From: Methanobacteriota archaeon
GTDB taxonomy: Archaea > Thermoplasmatota > Poseidoniia > Poseidoniales > Poseidoniaceae
NCBI GenBank assembly: GCA_004195635.1
Contig: PSPT01000015.1
Coordinates: 1-39,610, forward strand
Length of the DNA stretch: 39,610 bases
Direction: 5' to 3'
A model generated the notes under the pieces. The model saw nothing but the letters and a program-made list of their open reading frames with translations, made no database searches and was not told the origin of the DNA. Below, one piece after another: positions 16,433 to 24,807 of this stretch. The position numbers were made by a program, and so were the translations under genes. Within the stretch, counting starts at the first letter, position 1. Every line of letters begins with the position of its first letter.

Positions 16433-18043
16433 TCACAATGCCCCCGGCATACCACCGGGGATACTTGGGCCTTCCTTAGCCCAAAGCACATCATCAATTC
16501 GCAATATGTTTATTGCTGATTCGGTTGCACCTTTTAGGGCCTGTTGAGTAATTAGAATTGGTTCGCGGATTGCTGCTTCATCCATATTCACAATAACCTG
16601 CCTATCACTATCCATGCCGATCCAATCTCCAGACTTTGTTTGAGCCGAAACTACTCGTAATAACTCATCAATTGGGTCAAGTCCCGAATTCTCGGCAAGT
16701 ACTCGCGGGATTACTTCTAGAGCATCGGCATAAGCTTCCATTGCTAACTGTTCTCGACCCGGAATTGATTCGGCTAAACGACGTAAACGACGGCCGATTG
16801 CTACCTGAGTCGCACCGCCACCTGGAAGTAATAATGGCTGCTCCAATAATTGGCAAGCAACTCCTATTGCATCAGCAAAACATCGTTCAACTTCCTCAAG
16901 AATTTCTTCAGTTGCACCTCGAGTCACGAGCGTTGCACCACGTTGACCTTCGCCCTCAAGAATCCAATGAGTCACACTTCCCCAAAGTTCTTCATGGGAG
17001 GATGAGAAACCACCAAGGTCTGATTCAGATGCAGATTCGGGACGATTAATTATTCGCGCACCAGTTGCGCGGGAGAGTAATTCAAGGTCCGTTTTTTCAA
17101 CTCGCCGGTATGTAGTAATTCCTGCATCAGCCAACCACTGGCGGGCCTCATCACGCACACCTTCTTTTACAACCAATATTGCTGGATTAAGTTGGGAAAT
17201 TGCATCTACTTGAGCCTTGAGAAGTTCTTTTTCTTGGACTTTGAAAGCATTGAGCATTCCAACATCAGTAATTTTCAATGTTGCATCAATGGTTGGACTG
17301 CGCATTTCTAATTCCCCATCGAGCAGGAGTATTTTGCCACCTTCAAGGAAATCCTTCATCTTTGGATGAATACACGATTTTGCAAGAACCAATCCGCTGA
17401 TTATATTACTTTCTAATGAAGAACCACCCCTATTTGCAAGTACCTTAACCAAAGTTGGGTCAGAACGTGAAACACCATTTGAATCTTCAACTGTTACCAA
17501 ATTGGCTGCTTCAACTGCCAATTCTGCTAGGCGAGATTGTATTGCAACAAATCCTTTGCCTGCAAGACTAGTTTTTGTTGCCTGCAATAATTCTACATTA
17601 TCCGACATATCAATCGGCCTTGAGATTTCTTGCAGAGCATCGAGACTCGCTTGTAATGATTGCCAATATCCTTCTGCAATAATTGTTGGATGAATCCCTT
17701 GGCGAATCAACTCCCAAGCATTTTCAAGTAATTCAGCACAAATCAGAACGGTTGTGGTTGTTCCGTCACGAGCAACACTATCTTGCAAACTACTCGCACT
17801 AATAATTAATTTAGCCGCAGGATGTTTGATGTCAGCAGTTTGTAAAACAGTTACGCCATCATTGGTAACTAATGAACGCCCTTCTTCATCAACGAGCATT
17901 TTATCAAGCCCGCGAGGGCCTAATGTTGAGCGAACTGTACCTGCTAAAGCCAAAGCGGCCTGGATGTTTTTTCGCAATGCAGCAGAACCTGTACTACGCT
18001 CTGTATTCTTGAGAAATTCAGAGGATGCATCGCCGGATGACAT
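16433..18043 (-). CDS. thsA: Thermosome (group II chaperonin) subunit
   Basis: A 536-residue ATP-driven folding-chamber subunit. The equatorial domain has TVRSTLGPRGLDKM and NDGVTVL, and the C-terminal half has FADAIG, carrying the family's catalytic Asp, and LLPGGGAT. The apical part has YRRVEKTDLELLSRATGARI. The chain ends PGGMPGAL, a short form of the usual Gly-Met tail. Two positions differ from most thermosomes: the nucleotide loop reads RDGTTT instead of GDGTTT, and GGGATQ replaces GGGA(x)E. I chose ATG 18043 (MSSGDAS) over a TTG six codons upstream; it has no Shine-Dalgarno sequence. It follows dnaK after 114 bases. The symbol is by family; paralogue identity is unknown. Confidence 0.92.
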   Translation of the reverse strand: MSSGDASSEFLKNTERSTGSAALRKNIQAALALAGTVRSTLGPRGLDKMLVDEEGRSLVTNDGVTVLQTADIKHPAAKLIISASSLQDSVARDGTTTTVLICAELLENAWELIRQGIHPTIIAEGYWQSLQASLDALQEISRPIDMSDNVELLQATKTSLAGKGFVAIQSRLAELAVEAANLVTVEDSNGVSRSDPTLVKVLANRGGSSLESNIISGLVLAKSCIHPKMKDFLEGGKILLLDGELEMRSPTIDATLKITDVGMLNAFKVQEKELLKAQVDAISQLNPAILVVKEGVRDEARQWLADAGITTYRRVEKTDLELLSRATGARIINRPESASESDLGGFSSSHEELWGSVTHWILEGEGQRGATLVTRGATEEILEEVERCFADAIGVACQLLEQPLLLPGGGATQVAIGRRLRRLAESIPGREQLAMEAYADALEVIPRVLAENSGLDPIDELLRVVSAQTKSGDWIGMDSDRQVIVNMDEAAIREPILITQQALKGATESAINILRIDDVLWAKEGPSIPGGMPGAL

Positions 18044-18157
18044 GAGGAACAAATAACCCAATAGTTTTCTATTACTAAACCCAGCGGCGATATTATTCTC
18101 TCACCTTGGGCAAATATCATCCAACATTAGAGGAAAGATCACGTTTGAAACCTAAAA

Positions 18158-20059
18158 TTAGGCTTCGGAACCTTCCTCATCTTCAACAACTTCAAAATCT
18201 GCGTCAACTACATCATCACTTGAATCTGTACCAGAATCATCTTCGCCTTCTGCTGCCTCTGCTGCTTGCATTTCAGCTGCTGCTGCTTCATACAGTTTTG
18301 CAGAAACCGCGTGCATTGCTTCTTCAACTTCTGCAACCTTTGCTTGAATTGCTGCTTCATCAATATCATCAAGGTCAAATGGCTTACCTTCTTCATCTTG
18401 AACCAACTTTTCTAATTCATCTAAATGGGTCTTTACGGCTTCGATATCAGAATCATCCAACTTTTCTCCGGCTTCATCTAATGTGCGACGTGTTTGGTAA
18501 ACAACCTGGTCAGCAGTATTGCGAAGTTCAACCTTTGCCTTGCGGCGCTTGTCTTCTTCAGCAAACTTTTCTGCTTCCTCTACCTTTGCACTAATTTCAT
18601 CTTCGGAAAGTGAAGTTTGGCTTTCAATTTGAATTGATTGTTCTTTGCCTGTACCCAAATCCTTTGCAGATACATTTACTATTCCATTGGCATCAATGTC
18701 AAAAGTAACTTCAATTTGAGGGATTCCACGCATTGCTGGAGGGATTCCAACCAAATGGAATTGACCCAAGGTAATGTTATCCTTTGCAAATTCACGCTCG
18801 CCTTGTAATACGTGGATTTCCACAGCAGGTTGGTTATCTGCTGCAGTACTATATGTTTCAGAGCGACGAGAAGGGATTGTAGTATTTCGTTCAATCATAG
18901 TTGTCATTACTCCACCAAGAGTTTCAATACCGAGAGTTAGAGGTGTTACATCGAGAAGTAGAATATCTCCAACTTCTTCATCGCCTACAATAATGGCGGC
19001 TTGAAGAGCAGCGCCCATTGCAACCGCTTCGTCAGGATTTATTCCCCTGTAAGGAGGTTTACCCACTTCTTTTTCAACCGCCTCTTGAACCGCAGGAATA
19101 CGGGTAGAACCGCCAACGAGAATTACCTTGTCAACATCACCCTTCTTTACTCCTGCATCCTTCATTGCCCTCTTCGTTGGCGCCATAGTTTTCTTAATAA
19201 GATCGGCAGTCAATTCATCAAACTTGGCCCTTGTAACGGTAATGTCCAAATGTTCTGGTTGACCATCTCTCATGGTAATAAATGGCAGATTGACCTGAGT
19301 TTGTCCTGTACCAGAGAGTTCTATCTTTGCCTTTTCACCGGCTTCCTTTAGCCGACTCATTGCTTGTGCATCTTTACCCAAATCAATTCCAGTAGATTTC
19401 TTGAATTCTTCAACTAAATAGTCGATTACTTTTTCATCAAAGTCATCGCCACCAAGACGGTTATTTCCGGCAGTTGCTTTTACTTCAATTTGTGGTTGAC
19501 CATCTACTTCATAAATTTCGAGAACTGAAACATCAAATGTTCCGCCACCGAGGTCATATACAATAATTGTTTGATCATCATCCTTGTCAATACCATAAGC
19601 AAGAGCAGCAGCAGTAGGCTCGTTAATTATTCGAAGAACTTCAAGCCCTGCGATTTTCCCTGCATCTTTTGTTGCCTTTCTTTGAGCATCTGTGAAATAT
19701 GCTGGACAGGTAACAACTGCTTGCGTTACTTCATGACCTAGATATGCTTCTGCATCCGCTTTCAACTTTTGAAGAATAAATGCTGACACTTCTTGAGGTG
19801 TGTATTCGGAGCCATCAACACTCTTCTTCCACTTTGTACCCATTTCACGCTTTACACTGAGGAATGTTCGGTCAGAATTGGTAACTGCTTGGCGTTTTGC
19901 AGTTACGCCGATTAATCGCTCACCATCTTTTGTGAAAGCAACGACAGAGGGGGTGGTACGAGCACCTTCTGCATTAGCGATAATAACCGCTTCTCCATTC
20001 TCAATTGTTGCCACACAGCTATTTGTTGTTCCTAAATCAATTCCTATTACTTTACCCAT
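18158..20059 (-). CDS. dnaK: Chaperone protein DnaK (Hsp70)
   Basis: A 633-residue ATP-dependent chaperone of the bacterial type. It starts [17 protein letters not shown], with phosphate-binding loops [14 protein letters not shown] and [13 protein letters not shown]. The substrate-binding half includes [17 protein letters not shown], and the acidic tail [14 protein letters not shown] is close to the classic DnaK end. Length is normal. The start is ATG 20059: GGAG lies 9 bases before it, inside the sequence that would encode an upstream ATG at 20074. The preceding gene on the strand, the Hsp20-like gene, ends 28 bases upstream of 20074, so the two are an operon. GrpE and DnaJ are not adjacent, unlike many dnaK loci. 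Hsp70 in archaea is generally taken as acquired from bacteria. Confidence 0.98.
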   Translation of the reverse strand: MGKVIGIDLGTTNSCVATIENGEAVIIANAEGARTTPSVVAFTKDGERLIGVTAKRQAVTNSDRTFLSVKREMGTKWKKSVDGSEYTPQEVSAFILQKLKADAEAYLGHEVTQAVVTCPAYFTDAQRKATKDAGKIAGLEVLRIINEPTAAALAYGIDKDDDQTIIVYDLGGGTFDVSVLEIYEVDGQPQIEVKATAGNNRLGGDDFDEKVIDYLVEEFKKSTGIDLGKDAQAMSRLKEAGEKAKIELSGTGQTQVNLPFITMRDGQPEHLDITVTRAKFDELTADLIKKTMAPTKRAMKDAGVKKGDVDKVILVGGSTRIPAVQEAVEKEVGKPPYRGINPDEAVAMGAALQAAIIVGDEEVGDILLLDVTPLTLGIETLGGVMTTMIERNTTIPSRRSETYSTAADNQPAVEIHVLQGEREFAKDNITLGQFHLVGIPPAMRGIPQIEVTFDIDANGIVNVSAKDLGTGKEQSIQIESQTSLSEDEISAKVEEAEKFAEEDKRRKAKVELRNTADQVVYQTRRTLDEAGEKLDDSDIEAVKTHLDELEKLVQDEEGKPFDLDDIDEAAIQAKVAEVEEAMHAVSAKLYEAAAAEMQAAEAAEGEDDSGTDSSDDVVDADFEVVEDEEGSEA

Positions 20060-20102
20060 TTTTTTCAACTCCATTTTTCCAATAATTATTGAAATATCCT
20101 AT

Positions 20103-20864
20103 TCAGACGAGAGGGATGCCTCCATCGCTATCATCATCGTCATCATCGTCTCCCAGGTCAAGAGTGACGTCTGGGATATCAATTGCATATTCATCATCAT
20201 CATCCTCATCATCATCCTCATCAAAGAAAAACGAAGGGTCATCAGACTCCGCGTTCAGTTCATCAACTGCAGAACCTTGAGGAACAAGTTTGAGTGTGAG
20301 GTCAAGAATACCATTATTATAAGTCCATTCTACCAATTCTTCACATTGGTGTGGTAGAGGTACACGGGCAACGGGAGTGATTTGTGTTGAACGCATAACT
20401 TCTATCTGATTGCCTTCATTGAGTAAGACAATCTCAATATTAGTTTCATCTAATTCTACTTCCATTGAGCAATCTAAAGTCACATTCATTGTCCAGCCAT
20501 TTAGGTAATAATCTGCAGGTTCTAAATCTTTGACGATAACGTCTTCAGTATCTCCATCCGGCGTTTCAATTTCAACTGGTTTTGCATCAACCTTTACTTG
20601 AACACCCATCTTTTTGAGTATATCCTCGATATCTCCGCCTCCTGAAAGCATGTCTTGTATTTGTGACATGTCAATATTGAAATTAACCCCCTTGCCGGAT
20701 AACTTTGAAGGATCAATTCCAGCAGATTCTATTTGTTCCTTGAATTGTTTCATCATATTTCGCAAGGTATCTTCATCAATTGGCATACCCATGCCCTTGA
20801 ACATCTCGAGCATTCGCTTTATCATTTGGTCCTCCCATTCATCACCTGAAATTCCGTCTGACAT
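20103..20864 (-). CDS. Hsp20/alpha-crystallin-like acidic protein upstream of dnaK
   Basis: A 253-residue soluble protein. Residues 1-85 are helical and Met-rich (KRMLEMFKGMGMPIDEDTL, then SQIQDMLSGGGDIEDILKKMG). Residues about 90-193 look like a beta-sandwich ending in YNNGILDLTLKL, the pattern of the last strands of an Hsp20/alpha-crystallin domain. Residues about 205-245 are a long Asp/Glu tract. The ATG at 20864 has a very strong GGAGGTGA 4 bases upstream and is preferred over a GTG one codon before. It is the first gene of a two-gene unit with dnaK, behind a good TATA box, so a co-chaperone or holdase role is plausible. The Hsp20 call rests on the C-terminal pattern only. Confidence 0.6.
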   Translation of the reverse strand: MSDGISGDEWEDQMIKRMLEMFKGMGMPIDEDTLRNMMKQFKEQIESAGIDPSKLSGKGVNFNIDMSQIQDMLSGGGDIEDILKKMGVQVKVDAKPVEIETPDGDTEDVIVKDLEPADYYLNGWTMNVTLDCSMEVELDETNIEIVLLNEGNQIEVMRSTQITPVARVPLPHQCEELVEWTYNNGILDLTLKLVPQGSAVDELNAESDDPSFFFDEDDDEDDDDEYAIDIPDVTLDLGDDDDDDDSDGGIPLV

Positions 20865-20868
20865 CACA

Positions 20869-20876
20869 TCACCTCC
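20869..20876 (-). promoter_or_regulatory. Strong Shine-Dalgarno sequence of the Hsp20-like gene
   Basis: On the minus strand GGAGGTGA is followed by TGTG and the ATG at 20864. It selects that ATG over the GTG at 20867. It is the longest anti-16S match seen in the window. Confidence 0.6.
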
Positions 20877-20949
20877 ATCAAATTCATCGATTCTATTCCT
20901 TTGGCAGCACTACTTAACCATCGGTTGTATAGTTGGCTACATACACCTC

Positions 20950-20957
20950 TATATAAA
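20950..20957 (-). promoter_or_regulatory. TATA box of the hsp20-like/dnaK operon
   Basis: The minus strand reads GGTTGGGTTTATATAGAGG, with a near-consensus archaeal TTTATATA. Transcription would begin about 25 bases further on, near 20928, leaving a leader of about 60 bases that carries the strong ribosome site. The element is nearly symmetric, but no plus-strand gene lies downstream of it. Confidence 0.5.
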
Positions 20958-21017
20958 CCCAACCACCAGAAAGGAGATGTCTCCCCTTGCCCATGTTTGG
21001 CATCATAGTTCATTCCC

Positions 21018-21086
21018 GTATTGGTAAATATACAAAATATTCAATCTAAGGCATTAGAATAGACGCGATGGAGTATTGGTAAATAC
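21018..21086. repeat. Two copies of GTATTGGTAAATA upstream of the chaperone promoter
   Basis: GTATTGGTAAATA occurs exactly at 21018-21030 and 21073-21085, 55 bases apart. Each copy is a half-palindrome (GTATT, four bases, AATAY; the second copy is fully symmetric through 21086). Both lie between the serS stop and the TATA box at 20950-20957, about 60-130 bases upstream of that box on the minus strand. They look like paired regulator sites for the chaperone operon. Confidence 0.45.
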
Positions 21087-21093
21087 CGCTGGG

Positions 21094-22377
21094 TTAGAAA
21101 TTACAAGGGTCCAGAACTTTCTTCCCGCCCATCAAAGGCTGAAGGGCTTCGGGAATTCTAACTCGTCCATCTTCCATTTGGTTTTGCTCAATGATTGCAA
21201 CTAAAGCACGGCTTGTTGCGACTGCTGTAGAATTAAGGGTGTGAACTGCGGCATTACCATCTGGGGTTCGATAACGCATTCGTAAGCGATTGGCCTGATA
21301 ATCAGTACAGTTTGAGCACGATACAATTTCTTTGTATGCTTTAGCGCCAGGTAACCATGCCTCAAGATCATATTTTCTTGCAGCAACTGTACCCATATCG
21401 CCGGTGCAAATATTTACCACCTCGTAATGAAGTCCTAATGCGTCCCATAAATCAGTACAGTTCGTTAACAAATCTTCGTGGTGACTCCAAGAATCATCGG
21501 GATGGCTAATGATGATTTGCTCAATTTTTGTAAACTGGTGAACCCGCCAAATCCCCCGGTCAGATAAGCCGTGTGCTCCAACTTCACGACGGAAACAAGG
21601 CGAAACACCAACCATCTTGATTGGAAGTAAAGATGGCTCAATTACTTCATCCATAAACATTGCAGTGAGAGGATGCTCGGATGTAGCAATCATGTACAAT
21701 TTATCCGGTTCAACCCCATACATTACTGTCTCAAAGTCATTCAAATCAGTTACCCCTTCGTATGCTTCCCGGTTCATCATTACTGGTGGTTGTACGAGGG
21801 TGAATCCGCGCTCTCCCAAGAAGTCAATTGCAAATGTTTGTAATGCCAACTCCATACGGGCAAGGTCGCCTTTTAGAAAAAAGAATCGACTTCCAGCAAT
21901 TTTTGCAGCCCGTTCTAATTCAACCCATTTATTCTGTTCAATTAACTCATTGTGCACTTTAGGTTCAAATTCAAAAACTGGTTTTTCACCATGCATAGAA
22001 TGCTGAGTGTTTTCACTTTCATCAACCCCTTCTGGAACAGAGTCATGCAAAATATTTGGGATTCTCATGCGTAAAGTGTCTCTTTGATTTGCAAGACTTT
22101 TTGCTTTTTCATCTAACTCAGATATTTGAGAACCGAGGTTTTTTACTTCGGCCATGATGCGGTTTGATTCTTCTTTGTCGTCTGATTTCTTGGCTGCCGC
22201 AATTCCTTTTGCCGCAATATTTCGCTGGCGACGAGATTGTTCCATTTCATGTAAAGCCGCCTTCCATTCACCATCTAAGCGAATGACCTCATAGACTGAA
22301 TCACGGGAAATACCTCGTTTATCATGGTCAGCAAGAATTACTTCGGGTTTTTCTCGGAAGAGGGAAATTGGTAGCAT
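21094..22377 (-). CDS. serS: Seryl-tRNA synthetase
   Basis: A 427-residue class II synthetase that charges tRNA-Ser (and tRNA-Sec where present) with serine. Residues about 30-105 form the charged coiled-coil arm that grips the long variable arm of the tRNA. Class II motif 2 is CFRREVGAHGLSDRGIWRVHQF and motif 3 begins near ALVAIIEQNQMEDGRVRIPE and ends LQPLMGG; both match the common bacterial/archaeal SerRS rather than the rare methanogen type. The ATG at 22377 is preceded by AGGTGAT, preferred to a GTG five codons earlier. It lies 19 bases after the presenilin-like gene on the same strand, so it may be cotranscribed with it. Confidence 0.96.
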   Translation of the reverse strand: MLPISLFREKPEVILADHDKRGISRDSVYEVIRLDGEWKAALHEMEQSRRQRNIAAKGIAAAKKSDDKEESNRIMAEVKNLGSQISELDEKAKSLANQRDTLRMRIPNILHDSVPEGVDESENTQHSMHGEKPVFEFEPKVHNELIEQNKWVELERAAKIAGSRFFFLKGDLARMELALQTFAIDFLGERGFTLVQPPVMMNREAYEGVTDLNDFETVMYGVEPDKLYMIATSEHPLTAMFMDEVIEPSLLPIKMVGVSPCFRREVGAHGLSDRGIWRVHQFTKIEQIIISHPDDSWSHHEDLLTNCTDLWDALGLHYEVVNICTGDMGTVAARKYDLEAWLPGAKAYKEIVSCSNCTDYQANRLRMRYRTPDGNAAVHTLNSTAVATSRALVAIIEQNQMEDGRVRIPEALQPLMGGKKVLDPCNF

Positions 22378-22396
22378 CTTATCACCTATCACCTAT

Positions 22397-24694
22397 TCAA
22401 AAACTAATGTTTAACTCTAAAGCCTTACTACCAATAAAAATTAGTGAAGAAATGAAGTAACCTATAATAGAGCCTCCGTTCAAGAGAGGTAAGCCAGCTT
22501 GAGGGCGCCCCCTTGCAACATAAGTCATTAGAGCAAAGTATCCGCAAAGACCCCCAATCAGGGTGCCCATTCCAACCATAAATGCTGCACTTTCACCACC
22601 CACATCAGATAACCAAGTAATAGCGGAAATCACCAGCATACCGGGGAATATTACATCGCCAAGACCCATGAACATGGCATCCTTAGTTGGTTTCTTCTTT
22701 CGCTTGATGTTCTGTCCAGCCCCACTTGCAGCGCTGGCCTTTGCCTTAAACCCACTTTCACCACTTGCGGCCTCGACCTTTTCTGCTTCTACTTTCCCAA
22801 AATGTGCTGCATCAACTGCTTGTTCCTCTACTTGACGGGAACGCTCTTCAGCAGCAATTTCAGCACCTCTCATCCTGTTTTCATCTTCCTCAAGCATGGA
22901 ATAACCTTTTTCTTGAGGCGCAACCAATAAAATTGGCAATTTGAGATTTATCATCGTATCTGCAAGTTCAAGCATATGTTTTGATTTGTAAACCGCCCAG
23001 GCATCATAGCCTGCCGCGGCAACCATGAAGATAATAATTAACCAAGGTACAAAACTAATGCCAAGCATAGTTACTACTCCAGCCCCCATGATAATTCCCG
23101 CAGTATTTACTACATACCATTCGGGGTGTTTGACTAAAAGAATCATGATCAATGTTGAAACAACTAAACCAACTAAAAATGGAAGGTCATAAAGCATAAA
23201 ACCAGAAACCATATTATCTTCGGAAAAAGATACTTGTGTGGGGTCCTCTCCGCCAATGACTGCCATTTCAGAAGTAAATGATTCGCTTGAATCAGCCGAG
23301 TCTGAATCACCAGGAGATACTACTATCATTTGTCCTTGAGCATTTGAGTCATCTACCAATACATGCAATAAGTATTCTCCGCTAAACATTTGCAAACCAT
23401 TTCCGTCAAGCACGAATAAATCATTTATCCCACCATCATTCCAGTCTGCAAGTCTAATTGCCTGAATTGAACCCTCCACTGCATCGTTGTTTGAGAGAGC
23501 CATCCAGGTTGCATCTTCAACGCCACCATTTACTGCCATGTTTACTTCAAAGCCATAGACATCACCCGCATCGGTACCGATAACTAGGAGCATCTCTTCA
23601 CCACTATTATTTTCGTTTGGCACTTCAGCATTTGGTGCATAACCAAAGTCCATTGCAGTGAATGCAGCCCCTTCTGGGGCTGACATATTCCAAACTACAT
23701 CTACCTGATCATAATGTCGATTTGAGCCTACAATAGGCGGGAAATCTTCGGGAATGACAAAAATTGATGCGAATGTATCTGACATCAAAAAGAAACGATC
23801 ATCGCCAATATGTTTTGCAACGATATTACTATCTACAAGGGTATGCTTTGGATCAATAGAAAGTATACCCATTGTGCCATTATGATATGGGTCAATCAAA
23901 ACAATTGTTTTTTCACTAGTTATTGCGAGATGGTCGCCATCGTTGTAAATAGCAACTCGGCATTCAGGACCTACTAGGAATTCGTAACAATTTCTTGCAT
24001 CTCCTAGCATTTCGCCAGTAAGTGGGTCATTCAACCACCAATATTCTCCATCGGTCATCCCTAAATATTCCCCGCCAGAAGTCACCCAAGGGCGTTCTCT
24101 TTGTCCATTTGAGGGCGTAGTATTTGTCCAAACCACATCACCATTTATTCCTTCACGCAAAGATATTTCAGTAGTTGGAGATACTGAACCATCATCATTT
24201 TGCCAAGAAACACCCGTTGTAGCAGTTATCCAATTATCTCCACCTAGATCTGCGGAAAAAACATCAGAGTTATTTGCACCATCATCCCAAGAAAGAGTTG
24301 CTGCATCATTTGCTGGAGCGAGCGCATAATGTGCAATTGGGATTGTTGTATATGACAAGGCAATCCAAATAATAAATAATAGACCATACTTTAGTATCCA
24401 TTCCTTTTTCTTCCTTGCAAGATATATGATGATTGCAGTAAAAACAAGAATTGCAGCAAACTCTAATGCTACATAACGGACTTGAGATGCGCCTGATTTC
24501 CCAAATGCTTGCAGTTCTGCTGCATTGTAAAATGGTAACAAGTAAATTCCAAGTCCAATTGTGGCAATAAACATTGCAGCCATGCTAAACATTGAGCGGC
24601 TTTGTTCCTTCATCGCCTCCCACAAATTTTCTTCCGCAGCCAATTCAGCATTGGCTTGGGCTATGCGGTCAATGCGGCCTGCGGTCTCGGACAT
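22397..24694 (-). CDS. Presenilin-family intramembrane aspartyl protease with inserted extracytoplasmic domain
   Basis: A 765-residue membrane protein. Helices 1-3 lie at about 35-56, 73-93 and 102-122. A soluble region of about 375 residues follows (124-498). Helices 4-9 then lie at about 500-520, 526-545, 548-567, 675-695, 702-725 and 739-756. The presenilin signatures are in the expected places: YD (Y563, D564) at the end of helix 6, GLGD (677-680) in helix 7, and PLL (736-738), a variant of PAL, before helix 9. A charged cytoplasmic loop separates helices 6 and 7. The inserted region, rich in repeated blade-like strands with WxxD and DxNGDG-like turns, suggests a beta-propeller. It should cut membrane proteins within the bilayer. 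The start is ATG 24694; no Shine-Dalgarno sequence is seen. Confidence 0.82.
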   Translation of the reverse strand: MSETAGRIDRIAQANAELAAEENLWEAMKEQSRSMFSMAAMFIATIGLGIYLLPFYNAAELQAFGKSGASQVRYVALEFAAILVFTAIIIYLARKKKEWILKYGLLFIIWIALSYTTIPIAHYALAPANDAATLSWDDGANNSDVFSADLGGDNWITATTGVSWQNDDGSVSPTTEISLREGINGDVVWTNTTPSNGQRERPWVTSGGEYLGMTDGEYWWLNDPLTGEMLGDARNCYEFLVGPECRVAIYNDGDHLAITSEKTIVLIDPYHNGTMGILSIDPKHTLVDSNIVAKHIGDDRFFLMSDTFASIFVIPEDFPPIVGSNRHYDQVDVVWNMSAPEGAAFTAMDFGYAPNAEVPNENNSGEEMLLVIGTDAGDVYGFEVNMAVNGGVEDATWMALSNNDAVEGSIQAIRLADWNDGGINDLFVLDGNGLQMFSGEYLLHVLVDDSNAQGQMIVVSPGDSDSADSSESFTSEMAVIGGEDPTQVSFSEDNMVSGFMLYDLPFLVGLVVSTLIMILLVKHPEWYVVNTAGIIMGAGVVTMLGISFVPWLIIIFMVAAAGYDAWAVYKSKHMLELADTMINLKLPILLVAPQEKGYSMLEEDENRMRGAEIAAEERSRQVEEQAVDAAHFGKVEAEKVEAASGESGFKAKASAASGAGQNIKRKKKPTKDAMFMGLGDVIFPGMLVISAITWLSDVGGESAAFMVGMGTLIGGLCGYFALMTYVARGRPQAGLPLLNGGSIIGYFISSLIFIGSKALELNISF

Positions 24695-24807
24695 CACTTA
24701 ACGGTCTCAGCCCCTGCATTTCATGGCTTCGCTATGACGGCACCAACCTTACTACTTTGGTAAAGCCCTTGAAGTATTACACACCCCCTTTGCTGAGGCA
24801 GAGTTTC

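Noticed and set aside
20089-20357. Ser-rich plus-strand frames and a CATCATCATC tract that looks like a microsatellite
   Set aside because: They are the complement of Asp/Glu-coding runs in the tail of the Hsp20-like protein. The same applies near 16300.
20865-21093. Possible tRNA or small RNA gene in the longest intergenic gap
   Set aside because: No cloverleaf or GGTTCRAATCC-type T-arm could be found by eye; the gap is explained by a promoter and repeats.
24592-24807. N-terminal extension of folC
   Set aside because: It overlaps the divergent presenilin-like gene and lacks FolC-like sequence; the ATG at 24808 fits the family start.
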